Source: Flavobacterium nitrogenifigens
GTDB lineage: Bacteria; Bacteroidota; Bacteroidia; Flavobacteriales; Flavobacteriaceae
NCBI RefSeq assembly: GCF_003254565.1
Contig: NZ_QJRI01000176.1
Location: forward strand, 186,001 to 250,000
Length of the DNA: 64,000 nt
Direction of reading: 5' to 3'
Under the pieces are notes generated by a model. It was not told the DNA's origin and did not search any database. It saw nothing but the letters and a program-made list of their open reading frames with translations. A program made the position numbers and the translations under genes. Shown here one piece after another: positions 9,901-18,627 of this stretch. The first letter of the stretch is position 1; each line of letters begins with the position of its first letter.

Positions 9901-10389
9901 TTTATTAATTCTAAAAATTCAATGTTAGTATCTGCAAAAGTCATTAATCCTGATTATGAAAAAGTTATAGTAAAACTGAAGGTAAAGTTTTATCCAGAAT
10001 ACGATGAGAATTTTTATAAAAAACAGCTTAATGAAGATCTTATAAAATTTCTATCTCCTTGGGCCTTTGATACCTCAAAACAAATCATATTCGGAGTTGA
10101 ACTACAGCGCAGTGTTGTTATAGAATATATCGAAAATTTATATTACGTAGACTTTTTATCTATGCTAGAAATGGCAATATACATTGATAAAACAAATAAA
10201 GAAGAACCTAAAACACTAGAAGATACAGATAAGAATGATGCCAAAGCTTATCTATTAGATTTTCAAACCACATTATCACCTTCAAGTCCAAAAAACATTT
10301 TAGTCTCTGTTAAAAACCACATTATCAGCACCGATATAGATACTTGCAAAAAAATAACCCCACAAGAACCTGAAAAATGTCAATACTAA
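6946..10389 (+). CDS. Baseplate wedge protein, gp6/J-like (Afp11/Pvc11 type)
   Basis: A 1147-residue protein of the baseplate J/gp47-related group that forms the ring of wedges around the spike. The diagnostic part is at residues about 895-940, DPSYYLRVSERLRHKNRA followed by LWDYEHLILQEFPSVFKVKCLNH, a motif shared by Afp11-like proteins of the Bacteroidota. A following domain (KVTLVVIPDI, then SAKVINPDYEKVIVKLKVKFYP) matches the usual C-terminal wedge domains. An acidic, low-complexity linker lies at about residues 520-560. The gene overlaps the next baseplate gene by 13 bases, implying coupled translation of two proteins that work in one complex. Confidence 0.9.
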   Translation: MSTNGSQIDNVIFKRNGVNQEERFSDALEPSNLKLHDFTIEDWLLFAYNFAKEVNFFDTNNDKKPEGNWQELFNYFGFSKDNLPNGNIPQRTDERYGYLKENITKTLSTAQINQDLTPHLTLFVCFLKLLELSQNKLNGITKKHLDFFYKDILQIQKLPAKADKVNIIFELAKKVAEEKIAVNTELDAGKDPDGKKLIYKTTEEFIANKAHIAYLKSVYNDIKLGEIKYSEIANSLDGKGEPLKEDSPYWFPFGYTSKEEKYPKLDDAKLGFAIASELFNLKEGDRNIDITIDFDEVLTFHDLLDTNDLLKNISILYSGKKGWVGDIKLSSDISFKNVSQYTSISSNQLKLVFKIPKDSPAIVNYDQKVLGEFFSTELPVIRFLINTQDKKGHTLFRSLVTKPIAGITAKVEVKDVKSLILESDTGLLNAAKPFYPFTTQPEKNSSFIINYPEIFSKNWTDAYINIKWKNTPLSFVTHYAAYKNSFLETISKQSFLDAFFPKEIVKKMTDAKQPEDGIAEKNNSDIKAPVEINEEIEAVEETPELPEVDPDAPNTGIVTEDYFKATLSVLDKEVWDEQDETVNLFDADDEEDNAFESNIYVKGDYDPGKSGPIRLTLNQSFLHSLFPKIYTLAIMNVADEPTTPIPNEPYTPVVESISLDYSAEESIYFPEESTDFTLSAYESNRIKLFHEAPFGQQEEHSYLKQQAIYKEILDPSTPITNCLVPDYCNGGEFYVGFQDAEISQQISLLFQILEGSENTSVDTFTGIQKVEWYILCDNYWKNLDKDILANGIDNFLKSGIVKFSIPKQATNDNTLFPANTIWIKAKMHKDYDAVCKVIDVKTQVVTAQFFDNNNNLAHLESTLPAKTISKLITRVPQIKSIEQPFNSFDGKPLESDPSYYLRVSERLRHKNRAITLWDYEHLILQEFPSVFKVKCLNHTFISGTKTSFLAPGKVTLVVIPDIVDKNVFDIYEPRVSTATLNSIESFINSKNSMLVSAKVINPDYEKVIVKLKVKFYPEYDENFYKKQLNEDLIKFLSPWAFDTSKQIIFGVELQRSVVIEYIENLYYVDFLSMLEMAIYIDKTNKEEPKTLEDTDKNDAKAYLLDFQTTLSPSSPKNILVSVKNHIISTDIDTCKKITPQEPEKCQY

Positions 10390-13079
10390 ACCCACATATC
10401 ACTATTCCTAAAAAATCAGCATCAGAAGACGATTTGGATTTCTTTTATTTAAGAAAAAAAGGAATCGAATATATCGAGTCTTTTGGCAGTAAATTTTGGA
10501 CTGATTTTAATGAGCATGATCCAGGTATCACGATGCTAGAGATGCTTTCTTATGCTATTTCAGATCTTGGCATGAGACTTAATCTGCCTATAGAAAATAT
10601 ATTAGCATCTGACGATAGTAATAAAGGCATTCCAAAACAGTTTTTTAAAGCTTCAGAAGTATTATCATCAAGTCCGGTAACACAAAATGATTACCGAAAA
10701 CTGTTTATAGATATAGAAGGCGTGCGAAACTGCTGGCTCGCCAAACATGAGAAAAAAGTGTATGTGGACTGCAAAAAAAATCAGCTTTCTTATGATTTTA
10801 AAGATTATGAAAATCTACCAGATAACTTAAAGAAAACTTTTGAACTAAATGGTTTGTATGATTTGTATGTAGATTTTGAAAGTTCAAAACTCGCAGATAT
10901 AGAAGCTGTTAAAGAAAAAATTAAAAAACAGTATCATGCTAACAGAAACCTTTGCGAAGATCTGGTGGACATCAAAAAAGTAGTTGACTATCCTATAAAA
11001 ATATGTGCTGATATTGAAGTAAATACAGAAGCCGATGAGGAACTGGTTCATGCGAATGTTCTTCATACCCTTGAAAGTTATTTATCTACAACTGTCAATT
11101 TTTATTCGCTAAAGCAAATGATTGATAAAGGATATTCGACTCTGGAGATTTTTGATGGTCCATCTTTAGAAAACGGTTTTATTGACACAAAAGAATTGCT
11201 TAAAGCCGATTTGAGAAACGAAGTGCGTCTTTCAGATATTATGAGAATAATCATGTCGGTGCCAGATGTGGTTCTGATTAAAGATATCTCTTTAGGGAAT
11301 TGCGGTGGTGATGACTTGGAAAACAAATGGCTTATCTGCCTTAAACCTTATCAAAAACCTGTTATCTGTGTCAAAAGTGTTTTCAACTACAACAAAGGAT
11401 TATTGCCTCTTAACATCAATCAGGCGAAGGTAAAAAAATATTTAGACGCCATAAAAGCAGAAAAAGACAAAGCCACAACCAACGCCAGCCAGAATAAAGA
11501 ATTAGAAATACCAAATGGCGAATATCTTAATACTGATTTTTATACCACGATACAAAATGATTTTCCTGAAACTTATGGCATTGGCGAGGTAGGTCTTCCA
11601 ACCCGAGCATCTGTCGAACGTAAATCTAAAGCAAAACAATTAAAAGGATATCTTTTGTTTTTTGACCAGATATTAGGAAGTTATTTTAAACAATTAGGTC
11701 AGGTAAGCGAATTGCTTTCTGTCAGCGGGAATTTGACTCGAACTCTCTTTACTCAAGTAGTTAAAGATATTGAAGGAGCAAATGACATTGTAGACGGATA
11801 TGATAGTTACACTGACGACAGCATTACAGAACTGCTTTTTGACCAGCAGGACAATAATATCGAACGAAGAAATAAAATATTAGATCATCTATTGTCTCGT
11901 TTTGCCGAGAATTTCTCAGAATACGTTTTTGTCAACAAAACCATTTATGGCAACACGGCAGATCAAGTGGTATTGCGCGACAAAGAAAACTTTTTGAAAG
12001 ATTATAAAGTCGTAAGCAAAGACCGAGGCAATGCTTTTGATTATTATAAACAGCCTATTGCCGATTTATGGAATACAAATAATGTTTCGGGAGCAGAAAA
12101 AAGGATTTCGAGACTTATTGGTATTAAAGATTATAGCCGCAGGAATCTTTCCAATTCGTTTGTCCAGATGTACAATTTTATTGATTCAGACAATCAATCG
12201 GTTTATAGATGGCGAATTGTCGATACAAATAATGAAATTGTACTTTCTTCAACCGCAGAATACTTTGACACCTCTGCTGCAAATAAAGAGCTTTATTTTG
12301 CTGTATTACAGATCATTCAGACTCGTGAATATAAAATAAAAGAGGCTTTTAAAAACGGTACTGTAAAAGATTTAGCTATTATCGATAATATTTTAATTCA
12401 GCAGTCAGATGCAGGGAAATATTCTTATGATATTATCAATCCAGCCATCCCAGATAAAAAAAATCCAGACCGCATTATTGCCCGCAGATTTGAATACTAT
12501 ACTACTCTGGCAGATTTAGAAAAATCGATTCTGGATTTGATTCAATTCATGAAAGAAGATTTTACTGAAGAAGGAATGTTTTTGGTCGAACACATGATGT
12601 TGCGTCCAGATGTAAATCAGATCACAGTAAATCCAGATACTTTCATGCCAATCTGTGCCGAAGAGTGTGGCGATTGCGAACCCATAGATCCTTACTCTTA
12701 CCGCGTGAGCGTAGTACTGCCAGGATATACATTGCGATTTGCCAATACCGATTTTAGAAATTATATAGAAAAAATAATAAAAGAAGAATTGCCTGCTCAT
12801 GTTCTGGCAAAGGTATGCTGGATTGGATATCGAGAAAAAGATGTAAAAGACCCCGCAGAAAACCAGTTGGTTCAATTTGAAAAAACATACAAAGAATATT
12901 TAATCGCAAAAACCGATTTGAATCAAGAACAGCCAGAACCTCAATTAATCAGTTTTATTAAATCACTAACCAGTCTGGACAATGTTTACCCAACAGGACG
13001 ACTGTTTGACTGCAGTGATGAAAACGAGCGATTATCTGATAAAATTATACTAGGAAAAACGAATTTAGGATCACTATAA
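10377..13079 (+). CDS. Second large baseplate protein (Afp12/Pvc12 type)
   Basis: A 900-residue protein. The N-terminus has the marker KFWTDFNEHDPGITMLEML followed by SYAISDLGMRL (about residues 41-64), seen in Afp12-like wedge proteins and related to the gp6 N-terminal region. A short cysteine-rich stretch (CAEECGDCEP, about residue 760) sits near the C-terminal third, followed by SYRVSVVLPGYTLRF and ELPAHVLAKVCWI, a conserved ending of the family. With the previous protein it should form the heterodimeric wedges that open when the sheath fires. The start overlaps the end of the Afp11-like gene, and the next gene begins 11 bases after its stop. Confidence 0.88.
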   Translation: MSILNPHITIPKKSASEDDLDFFYLRKKGIEYIESFGSKFWTDFNEHDPGITMLEMLSYAISDLGMRLNLPIENILASDDSNKGIPKQFFKASEVLSSSPVTQNDYRKLFIDIEGVRNCWLAKHEKKVYVDCKKNQLSYDFKDYENLPDNLKKTFELNGLYDLYVDFESSKLADIEAVKEKIKKQYHANRNLCEDLVDIKKVVDYPIKICADIEVNTEADEELVHANVLHTLESYLSTTVNFYSLKQMIDKGYSTLEIFDGPSLENGFIDTKELLKADLRNEVRLSDIMRIIMSVPDVVLIKDISLGNCGGDDLENKWLICLKPYQKPVICVKSVFNYNKGLLPLNINQAKVKKYLDAIKAEKDKATTNASQNKELEIPNGEYLNTDFYTTIQNDFPETYGIGEVGLPTRASVERKSKAKQLKGYLLFFDQILGSYFKQLGQVSELLSVSGNLTRTLFTQVVKDIEGANDIVDGYDSYTDDSITELLFDQQDNNIERRNKILDHLLSRFAENFSEYVFVNKTIYGNTADQVVLRDKENFLKDYKVVSKDRGNAFDYYKQPIADLWNTNNVSGAEKRISRLIGIKDYSRRNLSNSFVQMYNFIDSDNQSVYRWRIVDTNNEIVLSSTAEYFDTSAANKELYFAVLQIIQTREYKIKEAFKNGTVKDLAIIDNILIQQSDAGKYSYDIINPAIPDKKNPDRIIARRFEYYTTLADLEKSILDLIQFMKEDFTEEGMFLVEHMMLRPDVNQITVNPDTFMPICAEECGDCEPIDPYSYRVSVVLPGYTLRFANTDFRNYIEKIIKEELPAHVLAKVCWIGYREKDVKDPAENQLVQFEKTYKEYLIAKTDLNQEQPEPQLISFIKSLTSLDNVYPTGRLFDCSDENERLSDKIILGKTNLGSL

Positions 13080-13090
13080 AAACTATTGCC

Positions 13091-16000
13091 ATGTCAGCAA
13101 AACTTTCAACAATAACAACACAATACCGACGATTCACAAAGAATCAGGTACTTACAGAAGGAAACCTTAATGAGGTTGTAGATTTTTTTGACGACCAGGA
13201 TCGCCTCTCCCGCGTTTACCTGAGTGGCGTTGGTATAGTTTGCGGACTTTATCCTGCTTATGATGAAGGTCAAATAACCATTTCAATAACACAAGGAACA
13301 GGCATAACTACAGATGGTGATCTTTTTAAGCTATATCAGGCAGATGTATTGGGAAACAAAAAAATCGATTTTGATTCAAAAACCTATACGCACTGCAAAG
13401 TTTATGATAATACAAAAGCGGCGTATAAACCTTTTTTCTACGGAGGCGCAAACCAACAATTGCCTCTTTTTGAACTCTTGACAGAAGAACAGCAAAAAAA
13501 AGAAAAAGACCCCAATTTTGCTTTAGCAGAATTTACCGCAAATACCAAATTTGAACTTAAAGAAGCTGTAATTCTTTTGTATCTGGAGTCTTATGAAAAA
13601 GAATCTGACCTTTGCGTAAGCCTTTCTTGCGACAATCAGGGATTGGAAATTGTGGGCAATTATAAAGTTTTAATTGTCAGTAAAGACGTTGCCATAAAAA
13701 TAATGAATTATGACAGCATGATTGGCAAAATCAATTATGTCAATTTATACCATACATTACCAGATCTAAAATCAAACAGAATTGTACTAAAAAAAGAAGA
13801 TTTTGTTCATCTTGAAGCATTAAAACAAACTTTTATAAAAGGGATTTTCAAAAACAATGTTGTTAAAAATCTGCAGGAAGGCTACAACAAGCTGCTAACA
13901 GGCTTAAACATGCCAATCGTTTTAGAGTCTATTCAAAAAAAGATAACCGAACTATTCAATTTTGATGGAGATACAGTACTTCCATCAGATTTTCAATATC
14001 GATATGATCTGCTTAACGATCTTGTTGACACCTACAATGAAACCAAAGCACTTTTACCCGACATAGAGGATAGCTATTGTTATCCTGATATTAATGCGTT
14101 TCCAAAACACTTAATGCTAGGCGAACTCATAAAAACAGAACCTTGTTTTGAATTTCGTCATGCTTTTTACAAATCGCCTTTGCTTACAGGAGAAAGTCTT
14201 ACCACTTGCAATGATTGCCTTGCAGATGAGGGCACTCCTATTATAGATTCAAAAGAAAAGAAAAAGGTAAAAGCGGACGAAATAAAAACAGATGAGATAA
14301 AAGTATGTTATGGCGAAAACACAGCCAGACAAAGAATGTACAGTCTTATTTTGAGAAGTACGGAATTATTAGAAAATTACAATGCATCGTATGATTATAT
14401 AAAAATTACACCTTCTCTGCAATTGGGCAAATTAGGCAAAAAAGCCATTCCTTTTTACAATGATGTGAACGATTCGCTTATTAAAGCTTGGGATTTTGAC
14501 AAAACCATTTTAGGGTTAGAAAAAAATAATGTTAGTTACCACGATGATCTATTGAATACCCAAAAACCGCTCGAAATACAGCTCGATAGTGACTTTTATA
14601 GAATTGAAGGTCATCAAGGACGCAATTACAAAGAAGCATTAAAAGCAATACAGCAAATTAGGCTAGATAATGGTCTAGGGTTCAATATAATGATATTAGC
14701 AGTAAATACTAATGAATGGGATAAAACCATTCAAAATTTCACCGAGTATTATCTTAACAAAAATCATGGTTACGAGCATAAAGCGGGTGTAATTCCAGGA
14801 GGCACATTTATAATGATTTATCTGGAAGAAAAAGTGTCCAATTACGATTATTACAAGATCCGCAGATCCTCTTTAACTAGAGATTTTGAAAAATTTAAAG
14901 AAGACATTCCAATTCTAAATCCAATTGTTGCCGATTTTTCTCTGCCTTATTTGTGCTGCGACGAAAACAACATAAGCCTGAGTTTGCCTGTAGATAAAAT
15001 TTGTTTTGACAGCAAAACACCTCCTCTGCCTTTTAAAGTGTCTCCTTCTGGAGGTTTTGTAAAAGCCAATGTTGGACCTGATCAAAACGGAGGAATAGCC
15101 GTAAACGAATATGGCGCACTTGTTTTTGATCCAAATTTAGTCAGCAAAGAGTTAATTGGCCAGTCGATAACCTTTACAGTCAACAATTTTGATACAGATT
15201 GTAAGATCACCATTTTCGAAAAACCAGAATTCGATTTTACAGCTGTTCCTTCAAAATCTCCGGGAGCTGACGAAACCGAAGTCACTTTTACCATAACTGG
15301 CGAAAATATCGAAGGGAACAAATACACTTGGGACTTTGGAGACAAAACTGATTGGGTTACAGATGATAAAACCGAAATAAAACACACCTACAAGTACAAT
15401 AGCGAATCGCAAAAAGAATTCACATTTGATGTCACACTCTATGCAGACAATGGCAATTGCGATTTTAAAGTCACTCATCCTGTAAGCTTTGAAATTCCAG
15501 ATCCAAAAGTACTGGTTGATGGCAAATTAGTAGACAAAATATCCTTTTGCCGAAACGATAAACCTGTGGAGCTTACTCTAGAACCTAATATAAAAGGAGT
15601 ACAAATTTTAGGAGAAGGAGTTCAAGTTACATTTGGAGAAAAATATATGTTTGCACCAAGCGAGGTATCTAAGGATGTCCAAATCATAACCATTTTTATA
15701 GACGACAAACCGTCCAATCTTACTATTACACTTTTAGAACTGCCTATTGCTAATTTTAGTTACAATGTAGATCCTACAACTGGAATTCTAACCCTAAACA
15801 ACAATTCTCAAAATGCTGCGGCCTATACTTGGCACATTGACAAAGAAGTAATTGTAACAGATAAAAAAGATCCGATAACACGACAAACTTCGATGTATAA
15901 TGAATCTTCCATTTCTGTTGTATTAATAGCTGAAGGTAACTGCGGCTCAGCAACCGATGGACCAAAATCAATAGAAATTAGAAAACCAGTTGAAGGAAAC

Positions 16001-16561
16001 AAATGTCTTGATACTGCTGGTTTATTTTTAAACAACTCACTTGTAACAATTTACGACTTAAAAGAAATTGCTATAGCAAATAAATTCAATAGAGAAACCA
16101 ATCGCTTAATTTCTGAAACGGAAAACAGATTTGTCGAAGTTCAAAAAAATATTGAGAGCTACATTGCTGGTAAATTAAATGATAATTTGTCTGAATTATT
16201 CACACAAGAAAACTTCAATTTAATATCGACAGTTGTTGGCTCAGCCATTAAACTACAAAATCCAGAACTAATTGCTGCGGTACAAACGCTTATATCGCTA
16301 AATACCTCATTGTTTTACACCATTTTGAGATGTCAAGATCCAGAAACGCTTAAAGCATCAGAAAAACAGATTATCCCAATAGAAATACTTTTCAATAATT
16401 TATTTAAAAGTTTCGTCGAAATAAAATTCAACAGCGATAAAGACGGAACATTGAAAGAGTTTTTGACAAGCATGCTGAAAGTATTTCCAAAAATTGATTT
16501 TATTATATCTTCTTTAAACCTACAAATAGAAGCTCTTACAGCTAATGCAAAACTTAAATAA
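13091..16561 (+). CDS. Giant PKD-domain protein of the eCIS, possible fibre or adhesin
   Basis: A 1156-residue protein in the slot between the Afp12-like and tape-measure genes, where AFP and PVC clusters carry the tail-fibre gene. The N-terminus (YRRFTKNQVLTEGNLNEVV, then SRVYLSGVGIVCGLYP) resembles a conserved region in proteins of Bacteroidota injection clusters, but its role is not known to me. A PKD-type Ig-like domain lies around residues 712-800 with the hallmark WDFGD at 747-751; a second, more diverged Ig-like domain follows (FSYNVDPTTGILTLNNNSQ). The C-terminal 200 residues look helical. There is no signal peptide, as expected for a particle component. PKD domains often mediate protein or glycan contact, so target binding is an inference. 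The end overlaps the tape-measure start by 17 bases. Confidence 0.75.
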   Translation: MSAKLSTITTQYRRFTKNQVLTEGNLNEVVDFFDDQDRLSRVYLSGVGIVCGLYPAYDEGQITISITQGTGITTDGDLFKLYQADVLGNKKIDFDSKTYTHCKVYDNTKAAYKPFFYGGANQQLPLFELLTEEQQKKEKDPNFALAEFTANTKFELKEAVILLYLESYEKESDLCVSLSCDNQGLEIVGNYKVLIVSKDVAIKIMNYDSMIGKINYVNLYHTLPDLKSNRIVLKKEDFVHLEALKQTFIKGIFKNNVVKNLQEGYNKLLTGLNMPIVLESIQKKITELFNFDGDTVLPSDFQYRYDLLNDLVDTYNETKALLPDIEDSYCYPDINAFPKHLMLGELIKTEPCFEFRHAFYKSPLLTGESLTTCNDCLADEGTPIIDSKEKKKVKADEIKTDEIKVCYGENTARQRMYSLILRSTELLENYNASYDYIKITPSLQLGKLGKKAIPFYNDVNDSLIKAWDFDKTILGLEKNNVSYHDDLLNTQKPLEIQLDSDFYRIEGHQGRNYKEALKAIQQIRLDNGLGFNIMILAVNTNEWDKTIQNFTEYYLNKNHGYEHKAGVIPGGTFIMIYLEEKVSNYDYYKIRRSSLTRDFEKFKEDIPILNPIVADFSLPYLCCDENNISLSLPVDKICFDSKTPPLPFKVSPSGGFVKANVGPDQNGGIAVNEYGALVFDPNLVSKELIGQSITFTVNNFDTDCKITIFEKPEFDFTAVPSKSPGADETEVTFTITGENIEGNKYTWDFGDKTDWVTDDKTEIKHTYKYNSESQKEFTFDVTLYADNGNCDFKVTHPVSFEIPDPKVLVDGKLVDKISFCRNDKPVELTLEPNIKGVQILGEGVQVTFGEKYMFAPSEVSKDVQIITIFIDDKPSNLTITLLELPIANFSYNVDPTTGILTLNNNSQNAAAYTWHIDKEVIVTDKKDPITRQTSMYNESSISVVLIAEGNCGSATDGPKSIEIRKPVEGNKCLDTAGLFLNNSLVTIYDLKEIAIANKFNRETNRLISETENRFVEVQKNIESYIAGKLNDNLSELFTQENFNLISTVVGSAIKLQNPELIAAVQTLISLNTSLFYTILRCQDPETLKASEKQIIPIEILFNNLFKSFVEIKFNSDKDGTLKEFLTSMLKVFPKIDFIISSLNLQIEALTANAKLK

Positions 16562-18398
16562 ACATATCATCAATAAAGTATTCCTTGAGATAAATACCAA
16601 TTCTAAAGAAAAAGGATATTATCTCAAGGACAATATTGATGCGTTTTTGCAAAAAGAAGTATTTGCGCTTTTAGAAAATTATTTTAATGAAGTGGACTCT
16701 AAAAATCCTTCATACAGTATACAATTAGACAAACTCAATCTTGACATTGCTATAAATCAAAACTTAGATTTTGAAGATTTCAAAAAGCAGATTCTAAAAA
16801 AAATCAGTACACAAGTTGAAGAAATTTTTGAAACAGAAGAAAAAAACATCGAAGGGTACAAACTCATTAAACCACAAGAAAAAGAAATAGAAAGCTTCTT
16901 TCATTTTCTAGAAACCGGCACGAATACTTGGTGGACAACTTTAGATAATGATTTCAAAATAGTTGAAGATAAAACAATTAACAAAATTATAAATGAAGAA
17001 AATTTCTTTTTCAAGTGGATAAATGCAATTCAAAAACCAATTGTGAGAACACGATTTATCAAACAATTTAGCGACAGCCAAATTGCAAACATTATTAAAA
17101 AAGGAGTATTACTCAAAAAAAACAGCACCGATAGCAGAACCAAAATAATCTCGATTAACGCCATACAAAAACACATTGAAACCTGTATTGCCAAAAATCA
17201 ATTGATTCCAAATCAAAGATTCTTGATGTGGGAAATAGTTCTTCTGAATCTTTTGGAAACAAGCAACACCAATAATTCAATTGTCAAGCAAAAACTTTCT
17301 GAATTGATTTTAAGTGTATTTGAATTTCCTAAAAAGAATCACTTTTTGCAACACAAAGAACTTCTTGCAAGGGAAATTGAAAATCAGATAGAAAACCAAA
17401 ACGAATTGGAATTACTGGCTAATCTTGATGTTATTATTTCTATTATCGAAAAAAAACTAGACCTCATTATTTCAAAAGAAAAAGAAACAGAGTTAAATAC
17501 TGTCTCAAATAATCAAGTAACCATAAAAACTGAGACAGAAATAGAAAATGCATCAGAAGCAGAAAATGAAGCAAAAATCGAAAATGCGACGAAAGTTGAA
17601 AGTGAAACAGAAATAGAAAATGCAAAAAAAATTGAAAATCTGACAGAAGCACAAAGCGACACAAAAATAGAATCAGAAAGAAATCAGGAAAACAATGAAA
17701 CTCTAGCGCAAGACCAGAGTTCTATTTTGTTTAAAAGCAAAGATGCGACTATTAGGGACGGTGATAAAAGTATAGAAAACTTGTCAAATAAATCAAAAGA
17801 AGAAACCGCTGATAATCATGAAAAAGCAATTGACAAAAAGGATTCCACTTTAGAGAAAGAAAAAGGTAAAAACGAGAACCGATTTGATGATAATGATAGT
17901 ATTAGCGAATCTTATGTTGACAATGCAGGTTTAGTATTGATTCATCCCTTTCTGAAGTCTCTTTTTGAGAATTGCAAACTGCTCAATAAAGATAATACGA
18001 TAAATAATCCCGAAGTGGCCGCACACCTCTTGCATTATGTAGCCACGGGAAAAGAACAGGATTATGAAAATACTATGATCTTCGAAAAGTTTTTATGCAA
18101 TATTCCGATAGCTGAACCTATTGAAAGAAATATTGTGCTCTCTGAAGAAATGAAAAAAGAAGCGGTTACAATGCTACAAGCTGTATTGAGCAATTGGGAT
18201 ATTATGAAAAAATCTTCGGCAGAATTGCTTCAAAACGAATTCTTACAGCGTCCCGGAAAACTGAATATTAACGGAGACGAAAGCCCTGTAATTAATATGG
18301 AACGAAAAACACAAGATGTTTTACTGGACAAATTAGGCTGGAATTTGAGCATTATAAAATTGGCTTGGAAAAAACGAATCATATATGTGAACTGGTAA
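16545..18398 (+). CDS. Tape-measure protein of the contractile injection system (Afp14/Pvc14 type)
   Basis: A 617-residue protein that should set particle length and occupy the tube lumen. The N-terminal 100 residues (NKHIINKVFLEINTNSKE, then DNIDAFLQKEVFALLENYF) and the C-terminal block (DNAGLVLIHPFLKSLFENC, then VAAHLLHYVATGKEQDYEN, ending IIKLAWKKRIIYVNW) are the two conserved ends of the CIS_TMP family. Between them, residues about 329-382 are a low-complexity Glu/Asn/Thr/Lys repeat of the form TEIENA/KIENAT, which may be a length-variable segment. The start overlaps the previous gene by 17 bases. Confidence 0.9.
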   Translation: MQNLNKHIINKVFLEINTNSKEKGYYLKDNIDAFLQKEVFALLENYFNEVDSKNPSYSIQLDKLNLDIAINQNLDFEDFKKQILKKISTQVEEIFETEEKNIEGYKLIKPQEKEIESFFHFLETGTNTWWTTLDNDFKIVEDKTINKIINEENFFFKWINAIQKPIVRTRFIKQFSDSQIANIIKKGVLLKKNSTDSRTKIISINAIQKHIETCIAKNQLIPNQRFLMWEIVLLNLLETSNTNNSIVKQKLSELILSVFEFPKKNHFLQHKELLAREIENQIENQNELELLANLDVIISIIEKKLDLIISKEKETELNTVSNNQVTIKTETEIENASEAENEAKIENATKVESETEIENAKKIENLTEAQSDTKIESERNQENNETLAQDQSSILFKSKDATIRDGDKSIENLSNKSKEETADNHEKAIDKKDSTLEKEKGKNENRFDDNDSISESYVDNAGLVLIHPFLKSLFENCKLLNKDNTINNPEVAAHLLHYVATGKEQDYENTMIFEKFLCNIPIAEPIERNIVLSEEMKKEAVTMLQAVLSNWDIMKKSSAELLQNEFLQRPGKLNINGDESPVINMERKTQDVLLDKLGWNLSIIKLAWKKRIIYVNW

Positions 18399-18408
18399 AT
18401 ATGAGAAA

Positions 18409-18546
18409 ATGAATAGGGATGCCGATACGATCGGATATTCTCATTTGTTTGGAATGAAAAAATATGACAAATATGTTGTTGATGAAATTGAACTTCGACT
18501 CTCTAAAATATTTCCGTATTGGTACAAGCAAATAAAAAATGCATAA
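18409..18546 (+). CDS. Possible 45-residue protein between tape-measure and cargo genes
   Basis: An ATG at 18409, ten bases after the tape-measure stop, opens a 45-codon frame ending in TAA at 18544-18546. The product is rich in aromatic and charged residues (YSHLFGMKKYDKYVVDE, then IFPYWYKQIKNA), not low-complexity, and fills a gap in an otherwise tightly packed operon. No family was recognised. It could be a real small component, or the remnant of a longer gene lost when cargo genes were inserted next to the structural genes. Support is spacing and protein-like composition only. Confidence 0.45.
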   Translation: MNRDADTIGYSHLFGMKKYDKYVVDEIELRLSKIFPYWYKQIKNA

Positions 18547-18627
18547 GAGAAAGAAGGTGTTATCGCAAATAAACCCCAGTTTGCTTATTGAAACAAATTA
18601 GTATTTCAAAATGATAAAATAACCATC

